Shown: positions 16,264 to 25,252, counted from the first letter of the stretch. The stretch: DNA of 64,000 nt from an uncultured Clostridia bacterium (GCA_949286835.1 CASEDP010000002.1:1-64000), one strand, 5' to 3'. Notes: a model not told the origin generated them from the sequence alone. Translations and numbers: made by a program.

Positions 16264-18258
16264 ATGTCAGTTCAGCAGAAAAGCGTTGACGCAATCAGAA
16301 TTCTCTCGGCAGAGGCCATAGAGAAGGCAAAGTCCGGTCACCCCGGAATATGTATGGGCGCGGCTCCCATAGGATACGAGGTGTTTGCGGACTTCCTTAA
16401 GTTCAGCTATAAGAACCCCAAATGGGACAACCGCGACAGGTTTGTGCTTTCGGCAGGTCACGGTTCGGCTATGCTCTACAGCCTATTGCACCTCTTCGGC
16501 TATGACGTAACAAAGGAAGATCTGCAGTCCTTCCGCCAGCTCGGGTCAAGGACGCCCGGCCACCCCGAATACGGCAAGACTGACGGCGTAGAGACCTCTA
16601 CCGGTCCCCTCGGTCAGGGCATTGCAAACGGCGTGGGTATGGCAGTTGCGGAAGCGCACCTTGCCGCACTCTTCAATAAGCCCGGCTATGACGTCGTAGA
16701 CCACTATACCTATGTACTCTGCGGCGACGGCTGCCTGGAGGAGGGCATCGGCTATGAGGCTTGCTCCTTCGCAGGTACGCAGAAGCTGGGAAAACTTATA
16801 CTACTTTACGACAGCAACAACACAACCATAGAGGGCGACATCTCCACAAACTTCAACGAGGACGTCGCCACCCGCTTCATCGCGCAGGGCTGGCAGGTGA
16901 TAAGGGTCGAGGACGCGACCAACCTCGCCGCGCTCCGCATTGCTATAGAGCGCGCAAAGGGCGACCTTACACGCCCCTCCCTCGTAATCTGCAGAACCAA
17001 AATAGGTCACGGCTCCCCCCTCGAGAACAATGCCGCCTGCCACGGCGCGCCCCTCGGCGAGGGCAACCTTGTCAAGGCGAAGGAGACGCTCGGCTGGACG
17101 AGCGAACCCTTCGAGGTGCCCGCAGACGTAAGGGCTCACTGCCTTGCGATTGCAGAGGAAAAGTGCGCGGACGAACAGCGCTGGAACGAGCTGTTTGCCG
17201 CCTATGAGAGCGAATATCCCCTCCTTGCGGCGCAATACAAGCAGTTTATGAGCGGCGCAGCGCCCGACTTTGGCGCAATAGGCGGACTTGATGATTTTAC
17301 CAAGCCCGAGGCTACGAGGAGCTGCGGCGGAAAGATAATAAACCTCATCGCCAAAGTTTCGCCCAACCTTATGTCCGGCTCTGCCGACCTTGCCCCCTCC
17401 ACCAAGACTGAGATTAAGGGCAGCGAGTATTTCTCGCCCGAGCACAGGGAAGGCTGTAACATTCAGTTCGGCATAAGGGAACACGCGATGAGCGCAATCT
17501 GCAACGGCATACAGGTACACGGCGGCTTAAGGGCAATCTGCTCTACCTTCTTCTCCTTCGTCGACTATATGAAGGCGGGCGTGAGGATGAGCGGACTTAT
17601 GAGCCTGCCCGTAATCTACGTTATGACGCACGACAGCATAGGCGTAGGCGAGGACGGTCCTACCCATCAGCCTATGGAACAGCTCGTTATGATGCGCTCC
17701 ATTCCAAACGTAAACGTATTCCGCCCCTGCGACGGCAAGGAGACGGCGGCGGCGTTCATCTCCGCCTTCACCGCAAAGAAGCCCACCGTCATAGTAGAGA
17801 CGAGGCAGAACCTGCCCGCATACGAAAAGACGGGAAAAGCGGCGCTCAAGGGCGCATATGTGCTGGACGACTGCAAGGGCAAGCCCGACGTGCTGCTCAT
17901 TGCGAGCGGCTCCGAAGTAGAACTGTGCGTTGACGCAAAGAGACTGCTCGAAGCAGACGGCGTTAAGGCAAGGGTAATTTCAATGCCCTGTATGGAGCTC
18001 TTCGAGGCGCAGAGCGAGGAATATAAGGACAGCGTAATTCCCAGAGACGTCAAGGCGAGGGTATGCGTAGAGGCGGCAAGCCACTTTGCGTGGTATAAGT
18101 ACTCGAGGGACTATGGCGAGCTCATCACTATGACGGGCTTCGGCACTTCGGGCCCCGCAAAGCAGCTCTTCGATTACTTCGGCTTTACCGCCACCAACGT
18201 TGCGGACAAGGCTAAGCGCTCGATTGAGAACGTCAGGCTGGACAGATACAGCCACTGA
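16264..18258 (+). CDS. tkt: Transketolase
   Basis: This thiamine-diphosphate enzyme of the pentose phosphate pathway has 664 residues, the full family length. Seen are LSAGHGSAMLYSLLHL near 60, the ThDP-binding GDGCLEEG near 155, the pyrimidine domain with FGIREHAM near 405, and TFFSFVDYMK. The ATG has AAGGAG upstream. It could be co-transcribed with the phosphohexomutase. A strong terminator follows. Confidence 0.96.
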   Translation: MSVQQKSVDAIRILSAEAIEKAKSGHPGICMGAAPIGYEVFADFLKFSYKNPKWDNRDRFVLSAGHGSAMLYSLLHLFGYDVTKEDLQSFRQLGSRTPGHPEYGKTDGVETSTGPLGQGIANGVGMAVAEAHLAALFNKPGYDVVDHYTYVLCGDGCLEEGIGYEACSFAGTQKLGKLILLYDSNNTTIEGDISTNFNEDVATRFIAQGWQVIRVEDATNLAALRIAIERAKGDLTRPSLVICRTKIGHGSPLENNAACHGAPLGEGNLVKAKETLGWTSEPFEVPADVRAHCLAIAEEKCADEQRWNELFAAYESEYPLLAAQYKQFMSGAAPDFGAIGGLDDFTKPEATRSCGGKIINLIAKVSPNLMSGSADLAPSTKTEIKGSEYFSPEHREGCNIQFGIREHAMSAICNGIQVHGGLRAICSTFFSFVDYMKAGVRMSGLMSLPVIYVMTHDSIGVGEDGPTHQPMEQLVMMRSIPNVNVFRPCDGKETAAAFISAFTAKKPTVIVETRQNLPAYEKTGKAALKGAYVLDDCKGKPDVLLIASGSEVELCVDAKRLLEADGVKARVISMPCMELFEAQSEEYKDSVIPRDVKARVCVEAASHFAWYKYSRDYGELITMTGFGTSGPAKQLFDYFGFTATNVADKAKRSIENVRLDRYSH

Positions 18259-18288
18259 TGACTGACTGATTTCAACAAGATATATTGC

Positions 18289-18325
18289 GGGCGGCGCGGG
18301 AAATTTTCCCCGCGCCGCCCTTTTT
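18289..18325 (+). terminator. Terminator of tkt
   Basis: GGGCGGCGCGGG (18289-18300) pairs with 18309-18320, then five T's. Confidence 0.9.
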
Positions 18326-18344
18326 GCCGCTCTTTTTTATATTG

Positions 18345-18372
18345 AAAAGCGCCCCGCAATACTGCGGGGCGC
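18345..18372 (-). terminator. Terminator of the maf/MreB-like operon
   Basis: A perfect 10-bp stem (18349-18358 with 18363-18372) is followed on the minus strand by TTTTC. It is convergent with the tkt terminator. Confidence 0.7.
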
Positions 18373-18436
18373 AGGACTTTTTTTATATATTATTCTACTG
18401 CGGCATTTTTCGTACTGCCGCTCTCCCCTCCGCCGT

Positions 18437-19441
18437 TCAGCCGAGGGTGGCAAGCGCCGAGCAGAGCTTGGGCGACGACAGAATTGTACAGCCGCCGAGC
18501 ACGGAAGCGAACACCGGCTCGTCGCTCTGGTTGACGCTTACGCCGAGGTGTTCGGCAAAGTATTCGGCAAACCCGTCGAGGCGGGTGAGCCCGCCCGTGA
18601 GATATATTCCGCCGTGCACCACCGCAGAGGAGACCTCGGCAGGGAGTTCGGCGAGCACCGAACGGGTATATTCGATTATCTTGTCGACATACAGCTTTAT
18701 TACCTCCTCGAGATGAGAGGAATTTATCGCCACCGAGGAGGGCGCGCCGCCGGATGCATCCCTGCCGTCGACGACGGTCATCTTGTTGTCGTCCTTAAGA
18801 AGGCTGCCGACGACGTTTTTGAGCTTTTCCGCCGTGAGCGCGCCTATCTTAATGGAGAAATCTTCATACAGAAGGTCCATAATATGCACGTCTATGTTGC
18901 CGCCGCCGAGATTTATGGAAAAGCCGGAGATCATTCCGTCGAGGGAGAACACGGCAATTTCCGTCTTGCCGTAGCCGACGTCGACGGTGAACACGGGGTG
19001 CGCGGGCGTCAGCCCCACCCCCTGTCCTATCAATGCCGCATATGGCGTGCGTGTGAAGTATATCCTGCCGATATTGAGCTCTTCGGCGATGTTGCGGTAT
19101 ATGTCGAGCAGTTTTTCGGACGCACTGCACGGCACTATGAACATAATCTCGCAGTTCTTTGCCTTGCGGCGCGTGACTTCTACCTTTTCAAGGAAATATG
19201 CGAGCAGGGCGGAGAGCAGCCTGGGCTGGACCACCTCCCCCTCGCACACGGGATTTATTATGCGCGTGTTGTACGCCGCCCTGCCCGAGAGAGAGCGCGC
19301 ATCGTCGCCGAACGACTTGATTGTAACGCCGTCGCCCGCGTCCTGCACGGCGACGCACGTCGCCTCAGAGAGCACGACGCCGCAGCCGAGCATATATATC
19401 TTTGTTGTCCAAGACCCTACGTCAATTATCAATCTTATCAT
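18437..19441 (-). CDS. MreB-like actin-fold protein
   Basis: The protein has 334 residues, the length of MreB, and all three actin-fold nucleotide motifs: phosphate-1 DVGSWTTKIY, phosphate-2 VDVGYGKTEIAVF, and adenosine GGIYLTGGLTRLDGF. MreB forms membrane-bound filaments that guide wall growth. The motifs here differ from standard MreB (for example DVGSWTTK where MreB has DLGTANT). The gene overlaps maf by 20 bases, and maf-mreB is a known Firmicutes neighbourhood. No mreC or mreD follows, so it may be a specialised paralogue. The SD is weak, suggesting coupling to maf. Confidence 0.8.
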   Translation of the reverse strand: MIRLIIDVGSWTTKIYMLGCGVVLSEATCVAVQDAGDGVTIKSFGDDARSLSGRAAYNTRIINPVCEGEVVQPRLLSALLAYFLEKVEVTRRKAKNCEIMFIVPCSASEKLLDIYRNIAEELNIGRIYFTRTPYAALIGQGVGLTPAHPVFTVDVGYGKTEIAVFSLDGMISGFSINLGGGNIDVHIMDLLYEDFSIKIGALTAEKLKNVVGSLLKDDNKMTVVDGRDASGGAPSSVAINSSHLEEVIKLYVDKIIEYTRSVLAELPAEVSSAVVHGGIYLTGGLTRLDGFAEYFAEHLGVSVNQSDEPVFASVLGGCTILSSPKLCSALATLG

Positions 19442-19991
19442 CGCTGAGTACTTCTTCTATCATTTTTCTGACTAGTCCGACGGGCATACCGACGACGTTT
19501 GTGTAACTTCCGTAATATTCCCTGACGACGCCGCCGTCCTGAATGCCGTAGCTGCCAGCCTTGTCCATAGGGGAGCCGCCCGCAACGTATTGCGCGATGA
19601 ACCCCTCCGACAGGCGGTTGAACTTTACTTCCGTCTTTTCGTAGCGGGAGAGTTTTCTGTCGCGGCAGCGCACGCATACCCCCGTGAGGACATAGTGCGT
19701 CTTGCCCGACAGCATTTTCAGCGTCTGCTCTGCTTCCTTCCCGTCTTTAGGCTTGCCGAGTATTTTGCCGCCGTACACGACAATCGTGTCACAGCCGATT
19801 ACAAGCGCTTCGGGGTTGCCCTTAAACACCTCGTCGCACTTTGCCTCCGCAAGAGAGAGGACAATCTGCTCGGGAAAGAGGGATAAATTTATGCACTCTT
19901 CGCCCTTTGCGGGAATGACTTCAAACTTGTTTACGATGCGGGAAAGAAGTTCCCTGCGCCTCGGCGAGGCGCTTGCCAAAATAATCCGCAT
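19422..19991 (-). CDS. maf: Maf nucleoside triphosphate pyrophosphatase
   Basis: The protein has 189 residues. The Maf signature ASASPRRRELL is at the N-terminus, then CDTIVVYGGKILGKP and YGIQDGG. The family hydrolyses dTTP/UTP and modified nucleotides to monophosphates and is linked to septum control in Bacillus. The SD (AAGAAAG) is modest. It is first in an operon with the MreB-like gene. Confidence 0.94.
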   Translation of the reverse strand: MRIILASASPRRRELLSRIVNKFEVIPAKGEECINLSLFPEQIVLSLAEAKCDEVFKGNPEALVIGCDTIVVYGGKILGKPKDGKEAEQTLKMLSGKTHYVLTGVCVRCRDRKLSRYEKTEVKFNRLSEGFIAQYVAGGSPMDKAGSYGIQDGGVVREYYGSYTNVVGMPVGLVRKMIEEVLSDDKIDN

Positions 19992-20004
19992 AGTCAGCTT
20001 TCTT

Positions 20005-20042
20005 AAAAACTCTATGCCGCTTAAACTGAATAAGCGGCATAG
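20005..20042 (-). terminator. Terminator of the Ppx/GppA gene
   Basis: CTATGCCGCTTA (20012-20023) pairs perfectly with 20031-20042. On the minus strand AGTTTTTAAG follows, just before maf. Confidence 0.8.
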
Positions 20043-20055
20043 TCACACTTTAAAA

Positions 20056-21570
20056 TCAGAGAATTTCGAGGTTCTTGCGGAAAGCCTTTCTGAATTCCGG
20101 CCCTGCGCCAAGAGCATCCCTTATCTCGAGCGAACCGTCGCCCTCCACCTCGGTCTTCATAATAACGGAGTCGCCGAGAATGTCGCAGTTGATGCCCTTG
20201 ACCACGCCAGACATAGACCTGTCCAGACTTTCGGCTATGCGGAGCATAACGCCGAGGCGCTTTACAATCTCTATATCGTCATCCTGAAGGATATCGCGGT
20301 ACCTGTTCCAGTCGTAGGCGTTGATGTCCTCCTTCTTGTGGCAGCAGGCTGCGAACGCCGCGAGCACTATCTCCCTGTGGGAGGCGCCGTACAGCGTGGA
20401 GTTGAGTATCATATAGCAACTGTGGCGCTGGTGGTTATAGTACTTTATCCTCATACCGCAGTCGTGAAGGGTTGCGGCAATCTTGAGCACCTTGAGGTAC
20501 TGACGGGGGAACTTGTGCAGCACGCGGAGCTGTTTGAAGAGCTGAACGCTTAAGTTTACCACGTGCTCTACGTGCTTTGCGTCGCAGTCATAGTACTTGA
20601 CGAGCGTCGTGAGCGAGTAGTTCATCACGTCGGATATGGGCTTTTCGAGCGTGGAGGGAAGCGCCTGACCGAACATAAGTCCTTCCCGCAGTCCCGAACC
20701 CGAAATCGTGAAACTTACAAGGTTGAGCTTTGTTATGAACGCCTTTATGATTGCGAGCGCCGCGGGGAGAATGTCCGCACGCTCCTGCGAGAGCCCCTTT
20801 ATCTTCTTTTTCTTGTCGAGGTCGAGCACCTTTATCATCTCGTAGAGGGGCATAAAATCTTCGGTTGCGAGCACGAAGTTGTGCACGGTGTCGAGGGGAT
20901 ATTTATGCACCATCTTGTTTATCTTGAATACGTTGCGGAAGGAACCGCCCACGCCTATCATCTGGACGTCGGGCTCTACTTCGTTGAGCCACTCCAGCCC
21001 GTTGAGCTTGTCGGCAAAGAACTCCTCCATCTTCTGAACCTGTTCTTCGGGACGCATCTCCTTGTCGGCAAACATATCGGTGAGCGTGACCGCGCCGTAG
21101 GGCAGGCTTGCATAGTTGAGCATATTCCTGCGGTTGTAATAGATTACCTTTACAGAACCGCCGCCTATTTCCAGAATTATGCCCTTGGGGATATCCATAG
21201 TGTTGATGACGCCGCGGTAGACGAGCATAGCCTCTTCCTCGGCGGAGAGCACGCGCAGCTTTATGCCGCAGCTCGTCTGAATTTCATCGAGGAACGAACG
21301 CTGGTTCTTCGCCCTGCGCACCGCCTCGGTTGCGACGGCGATTATGTGCGTGACGCCGCTTGCGTCGCACAGGCGCTTGAACATCTTCAAAGTCTTTATG
21401 GTTTCAGCCACGCGCTGCGGCTTCAAAAAGCCGTCCTTTTCCATATCCTGACCGAGACGGACGCTTTCCTTGAGCTCGTCAACGACCATAAAATAGCCGT
21501 CCTCGAACATATTGACGATAACCAATCTCGCTGAATTAGAACCGAGATCTATGATACCTATCTTTTCCAA
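20056..21570 (-). CDS. ppx: Ppx/GppA family phosphatase with HD domain
   Basis: The protein has 504 residues. The N-terminal ASKHA half carries DLGSNSARLVI, ATEAVRRAKN and EIGGGSVKV, the marks of exopolyphosphatase/pppGpp phosphatase. The C-terminal half is an HD-type domain (ATLHDCGMRIKYYNHQRHSCY). It degrades polyphosphate or pppGpp; the sequence does not say which. The start codon is TTG (21570-21568) with AGGAG upstream. It is monocistronic with a leader of about 110 bases that holds a palindrome. Confidence 0.92.
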   Translation of the reverse strand: MEKIGIIDLGSNSARLVIVNMFEDGYFMVVDELKESVRLGQDMEKDGFLKPQRVAETIKTLKMFKRLCDASGVTHIIAVATEAVRRAKNQRSFLDEIQTSCGIKLRVLSAEEEAMLVYRGVINTMDIPKGIILEIGGGSVKVIYYNRRNMLNYASLPYGAVTLTDMFADKEMRPEEQVQKMEEFFADKLNGLEWLNEVEPDVQMIGVGGSFRNVFKINKMVHKYPLDTVHNFVLATEDFMPLYEMIKVLDLDKKKKIKGLSQERADILPAALAIIKAFITKLNLVSFTISGSGLREGLMFGQALPSTLEKPISDVMNYSLTTLVKYYDCDAKHVEHVVNLSVQLFKQLRVLHKFPRQYLKVLKIAATLHDCGMRIKYYNHQRHSCYMILNSTLYGASHREIVLAAFAACCHKKEDINAYDWNRYRDILQDDDIEIVKRLGVMLRIAESLDRSMSGVVKGINCDILGDSVIMKTEVEGDGSLEIRDALGAGPEFRKAFRKNLEIL

Positions 21571-21640
21571 AATAAACTCCTTTGAAAGCCGTTTGAACTT
21601 TTATCCCTCTCATGCAGAAAACCAAAGTAACACGCGCTCC

Positions 21641-21657
21641 CATTTACATTGTAAATG
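21641..21657. promoter_or_regulatory. 17-bp perfect palindrome in the ppx leader
   Basis: CATTTACA and TGTAAATG flank a single T. It lies about 40 bases after the ppx -10 box and 70 before its start, as a repressor operator might. Confidence 0.5.
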
Positions 21658-21686
21658 TAAATTCTGCATTCTTACCACTATGCGAG

Positions 21687-21695
21687 ATTATATCA
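21687..21695 (-). promoter_or_regulatory. Extended -10 promoter of ppx
   Basis: TGATATAAT on the minus strand. The -35 region is weak. Confidence 0.55.
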
Positions 21696-21723
21696 CATTT
21701 GTCCTTTTTTGTATAGATATTTT

Positions 21724-21750
21724 AAAAAAGTTTGTGCAATGTGCACAAAC
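21724..21750 (-). terminator. Terminator of the folate operon
   Basis: GTTTGTGCA and TGCACAAAC (21730-21738, 21742-21750) form a 9-bp stem with a 3-base loop. On the minus strand six T's follow. Confidence 0.85.
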
Positions 21751-21791
21751 TAATAACAAGTTATGGCGCTAAACCGACAATTTATGCAACA

Positions 21792-22583
21792 TCACAGGTC
21801 GGAAATGCGTTTCATAAGTCGCGGACAGACGAAATTTGGCACAATCTGCTTTAACGGAACGAGCACGAACTGTCTGTTCGCGTAGTCGGGATGGGGCACG
21901 CACAGCCCCTCCTCTGCTATTATTTTATTGCCAAAAAATATGATATCTATATCAATCGTCCTGTCGCCCCAGCGCTCTTTTCTCACCCTGCCGAGAGAAT
22001 TTTCCACGGAGTGTATGGCGTCGAGAAGCTGCCTGGGAGAGAGCAGACACTCCGCAAGGCAGGCGCAGTTTAAAAAATCGCCCTTTGCGACACCGCCGTA
22101 GGGCGCAGTTTCGATGTAATCGGATACGGAAATGAGCTTTATTCCGTCGGTTTTTGCAAGCGCGTCTATCGCCGCGTCGAGGGTCGCCTTTCTGTCGCCC
22201 TCGTTGGAACCGAGGGAGAGCACTACCCTTTCCCTGCTGACCGAGCGGGTAAAGCCGATGTCGCCGAAGTCACAGCCGACGGGCGCATTCGGCTTGTGCA
22301 CCGTGACCTGCGCCGCAGTTACGGCGGGGAACGCGTCCATAATGTCGCGGAGCACCGCCTCCGCCAGCCGCTCTATGAGGTTGAAGCTGTTATTCAGGCA
22401 GATATTTTTTACGCGCTCGCACACGTTTGCATAGTTGACAGTGTAGTTTACGTCGTCCGAAGCGCACGCCCCGTCCGCGTTAAAACTGAGCTTTATGTCG
22501 AACGCGAAGGGCTGCGGGTTGACCTTTTCCTCCGCAAGGACGCCGTGGCAGGCGCTGAATGTAAGCCCCTTTATTTCAATCAC
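21792..22583 (-). CDS. folBK: Fused dihydroneopterin aldolase / HPPK
   Basis: The protein has 263 residues. Residues 1-115 are FolB (MIEIKGLTFSACHGV, then NLIERLAEAV), which cleaves dihydroneopterin. Residues 118-263 are FolK (LSLGSNEGDR, RWGDRTIDIDI, VPHPDYANRQFVL), which pyrophosphorylates the product. The fused form, with FolP next to it, is common in Firmicutes. Translation starts at GTG 22583, with GGGAGG upstream, and overlaps folP by eight bases. It is the last gene of the operon. Confidence 0.95.
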   Translation of the reverse strand: MIEIKGLTFSACHGVLAEEKVNPQPFAFDIKLSFNADGACASDDVNYTVNYANVCERVKNICLNNSFNLIERLAEAVLRDIMDAFPAVTAAQVTVHKPNAPVGCDFGDIGFTRSVSRERVVLSLGSNEGDRKATLDAAIDALAKTDGIKLISVSDYIETAPYGGVAKGDFLNCACLAECLLSPRQLLDAIHSVENSLGRVRKERWGDRTIDIDIIFFGNKIIAEEGLCVPHPDYANRQFVLVPLKQIVPNFVCPRLMKRISDL

Positions 22584-23352
22584 CGTAGACCTCCCTTATC
22601 GCCTGAACGTTTTCGGCGACGTCGTGCACCCTTACGAACAGCACGCCCTTTCTCGCTGCGAGGCGGGTGCTCTGCAGTGTTGCGGGCAATCTGTCCTCCG
22701 CCCTGCCGCCGAATAGCGATTTGCGGCTTGTGCCGAGAAGCAGGGGATAGCCGACCTCCTTGAGCCGCTCGTACCCCTCGAGCAGGGCAAAATTCTGCTC
22801 TCTGTCCTTGGCGAAGCCTATGCCGCCGTCGACGCATATCCTGTCCGCGGCTATGCCCGCCCGCCTTGCAATGTCGGCGGAGCGCCTTAAAAAGTCGATG
22901 ACGGGCGGGAACACGTCGCCTTCGAGCTTTTTTTCTGCGTTGTGCATTATGCACACCGATGCCCCGCGCGAGGCGATTATGTCCGCCATATCGCCGTCGC
23001 TGGTAAGTCCCCACACGTCGTTTATCATATCCGCGCCCAATTCCAGAGCCGCCTTTGCGCTCTTAGAAAAGTAGGTATCGACCGAGAGCGGCACGCCGAA
23101 ATTGCGCTTAATCTTTGCGATTGCCCCCTCGAAGCGGGAAATCTCCTCCTCCGCCGAGACCTCCACATAGCCGGGACGGGTGGACTGCGCGCCTATGTCT
23201 ATTAGCGACGCGCCCTCTAAAATTGCCCGTTCGACGCGGAAGAGAACGTCGTCCTCAGTCGCGCGCGAGGAGGCATAAAAGCTGTCCGGCGTGAGGTTAA
23301 TTATCGCCATAACGTATGTGTAGTTTTCAAATATTTTTTCGCCTATCTTCAT
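22576..23352 (-). CDS. folP: Dihydropteroate synthase
   Basis: The protein has 258 residues and joins the pterin to p-aminobenzoate. Motifs are MAIINLTPDSFYASS at the N-terminus, LIDIGAQSTRPG near 55, SVDTYFSK, INDVWGL, and CVDGGIGFAKD near 175. The start overlaps the folE stop as ATGA. Confidence 0.96.
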   Translation of the reverse strand: MKIGEKIFENYTYVMAIINLTPDSFYASSRATEDDVLFRVERAILEGASLIDIGAQSTRPGYVEVSAEEEISRFEGAIAKIKRNFGVPLSVDTYFSKSAKAALELGADMINDVWGLTSDGDMADIIASRGASVCIMHNAEKKLEGDVFPPVIDFLRRSADIARRAGIAADRICVDGGIGFAKDREQNFALLEGYERLKEVGYPLLLGTSRKSLFGGRAEDRLPATLQSTRLAARKGVLFVRVHDVAENVQAIREVYGD

Positions 23353-23894
23353 CTTATGAACGCAAACGCCTCCGCAAGCTTTTCTGCAGGAAAGTTGCCG
23401 AGCACCTTATAAGTCACAGTCTTGGAGCCCGCCTTTTTCACGCCCCTGCACGTCATACAGGTATGCTCTGCCTCGCACCAGACCATAACCGCCTTCGGCG
23501 AGAGGTATTTCATCACCGCCGCGGCTATGTCCGCGGTCATTCGCTCCTGGAGTTGCAGGCGCTTGGCATACACGTCTACGCAGCGCGCCAGCTTGGAGAG
23601 CCCTACCACCTTTTTGTCGGGGATATAGGCTATTGCCACCCGCCCGAAAAAGGGCATAAGGTGGTGTTCGCAGACCGATGAAAAGGCGATGTCCTTTTCG
23701 ACGACCATATCGCCGCCGTCTACCGAGAACGTGCGGGAGAGTATTTCCTCCGCAGACTGCGCGTTGCCGGAGGTAAATTCGGCAAATGCGTCGGCGACGC
23801 GACGGGGCGTATCCTCCAGCCCCTCGCGCGAGACGTCCTCGCCTATCGCGTCAAGAAATTCGCCAATAGCCTTCATAGCTCTTTCTCTATCCAT
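23349..23894 (-). CDS. folE: GTP cyclohydrolase I
   Basis: The protein has 181 residues and is the zinc enzyme that opens folate synthesis. The zinc and active-site residues are seen in CEHHLMPFFG near 75 and in HTCMTCRGV near 145, with GLSKLARCVDVYAKRLQLQE between. The ATG at 23894 has AAGGAGG upstream and was chosen over 23930, which lacks one. The start lies 22 bases inside folC. Confidence 0.95.
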   Translation of the reverse strand: MDRERAMKAIGEFLDAIGEDVSREGLEDTPRRVADAFAEFTSGNAQSAEEILSRTFSVDGGDMVVEKDIAFSSVCEHHLMPFFGRVAIAYIPDKKVVGLSKLARCVDVYAKRLQLQERMTADIAAAVMKYLSPKAVMVWCEAEHTCMTCRGVKKAGSKTVTYKVLGNFPAEKLAEAFAFIR

Positions 23895-25084
23895 TGTCTG
23901 CCCTCCTTGAGCACCGTGAACGAACCGCACAGCACCACCGTCTTTCCCTTCGCCGCAGCCAGAGCCGAAGTTACGTCCGGCGCGAGCGAAATATCTGCAA
24001 TTCTGCCTTTGAACGCCGCATATATGGCGGCGGTATCCATCTTTCTGTAGCTCGACGAGGCGAACAGCACCGCGCTGTCGAAACAGGGCGAGAGCAGGCG
24101 CGCCGCGCCCTCCACGTCCTTGTCAGACAGACAGGAAAAGACGAGCGTCCTCTCCCCGTCCGTCCCTTCGAGCGCCTCGCACAGCGGTGCGAACGACCCG
24201 GGATTGTGCGAGCCGTCGAGTATAAACGTCCTGCCGCCCCTCTCTATGAACTGCACCCTGCCCGCAATCTCCGTCGCGGCGAGCCCCTTTGAGATGCTGT
24301 CCTCGTCTATTCCCAGCACCCTGCACGCCTCCGCCGCAGTCGCCGCATTGTAGCACTGAGCGCTGCCGACAAGCCTTATGTTGTACGTTCTGCCGCCCGA
24401 CCTGAACTTCTGACCGTTCTTTGTGCGGCGTATGTCGGAGATGTCCCCGCCCGCAAACCTTACGCTGAGCGCCGAAAAATACACCTTCCCCTCCGCACTC
24501 TGCAGAGCGGAGACGACGGCGGGGCAATTTCTGATTATTCCCGCCTTGTGGCGGCATATTGCCGCTATGCTGTCGCCGAGAATTGCCGTATGTTCGAGCG
24601 AGACGGATGTTATCACCGCGACTTCCTTGCCGCAGATTGCGTTGGTGGCGTCCTCCAGCCCGCCCAGACCGCATTCGACCACCGCAAATTCGGCGCCGCT
24701 CTCCTTGAAGAGTTTGAGCGCCGCGACGGTCTCCACCTCGAACGCCGTCGGTCTGTCGGCGAACGTCAGAGAGATGTCGTACACCTCTTCAAGGCAACGC
24801 CTCAATTCACGCCCGTCGGGCAGTGAGCCGTCTACGAGGAACTTTTCGGCATAGTCGAACACCGCGGGGGAGGTGAAAGTGCCCACCCGCTTGCCCGCGG
24901 AGAGCAGGATCTGCGTTATATACGCCGCAGTGCTGCCCTTGCCGTTGGAACCCGCTATGTGAATTATGCGAAGAGCTCTGTCGGGCGAGCCGCACGCCTT
25001 TAAGAGGGCGCGGGTACGCTCCAATCCGTATTTGCTGCCCTTGACCTCGCACTTTAAAATTGTATCTATTATATCCCGTGACAT
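23873..25084 (-). CDS. folC: Folylpolyglutamate synthase / dihydrofolate synthase
   Basis: The protein has 403 residues and belongs to the Mur ligase superfamily. The ATP loop GSNGKGSTAAYI is near residue 47, then FTSPAVFDYAEKF, VVECGLGGLEDATN, and LDGSHNPGSF near 290. It adds glutamate to folates. It is the first gene of the fol operon. Its ATG follows directly after the U-run of a regulatory terminator, and its SD AAGGAG (25102-25097) sits inside that hairpin. Confidence 0.95.
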   Translation of the reverse strand: MSRDIIDTILKCEVKGSKYGLERTRALLKACGSPDRALRIIHIAGSNGKGSTAAYITQILLSAGKRVGTFTSPAVFDYAEKFLVDGSLPDGRELRRCLEEVYDISLTFADRPTAFEVETVAALKLFKESGAEFAVVECGLGGLEDATNAICGKEVAVITSVSLEHTAILGDSIAAICRHKAGIIRNCPAVVSALQSAEGKVYFSALSVRFAGGDISDIRRTKNGQKFRSGGRTYNIRLVGSAQCYNAATAAEACRVLGIDEDSISKGLAATEIAGRVQFIERGGRTFILDGSHNPGSFAPLCEALEGTDGERTLVFSCLSDKDVEGAARLLSPCFDSAVLFASSSYRKMDTAAIYAAFKGRIADISLAPDVTSALAAAKGKTVVLCGSFTVLKEGRQWIEKEL

Positions 25085-25217
25085 TTAAAAAGGACGCTCC
25101 TTACGAATGCGTCCCCTCTACGATATTGTGATTATTAGGACGCACGCAGTCACCGCAGGCGATTGCCGCCTTTCGTGCACAGGCTGTCCGACCTGCACCA
25201 CTTTACGCAACTGAGCT
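25085..25217 (-). promoter_or_regulatory. Candidate tetrahydrofolate (THF-I) riboswitch controlling the fol operon
   Basis: The leader contains GCGTAAAGTG, a hairpin whose loop has GGAC, then CACGAAAGGCGG and GCGGTGACTG, ending in GCGTCC at 25143-25138. These fit the THF-I core as I remember it. CAGTT/GACTG gives a P2 helix. The loop GGAC can pair with GTCC of the last segment as the class-defining pseudoknot. Downstream, GGACGC (25114-25109) and GCGTCC (25097-25092) form a terminator followed by TTTTT that also traps the folC SD. The aptamer's own GCGTCC can compete for the same GGACGC, which makes an on/off switch. P1 is short or missing, so the class call is tentative. Confidence 0.7.
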
Positions 25218-25223
25218 ATTATG

Positions 25224-25252
25224 ATTATACCATTGCGGCTTAGTTTTTGCAA
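25224..25252 (-). promoter_or_regulatory. Promoter of the fol operon
   Basis: TTGCAA (25252-25247) and TATAAT (25229-25224) are 17 bases apart. The start near 25217 falls right at the 5' end of the aptamer. Confidence 0.8.
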
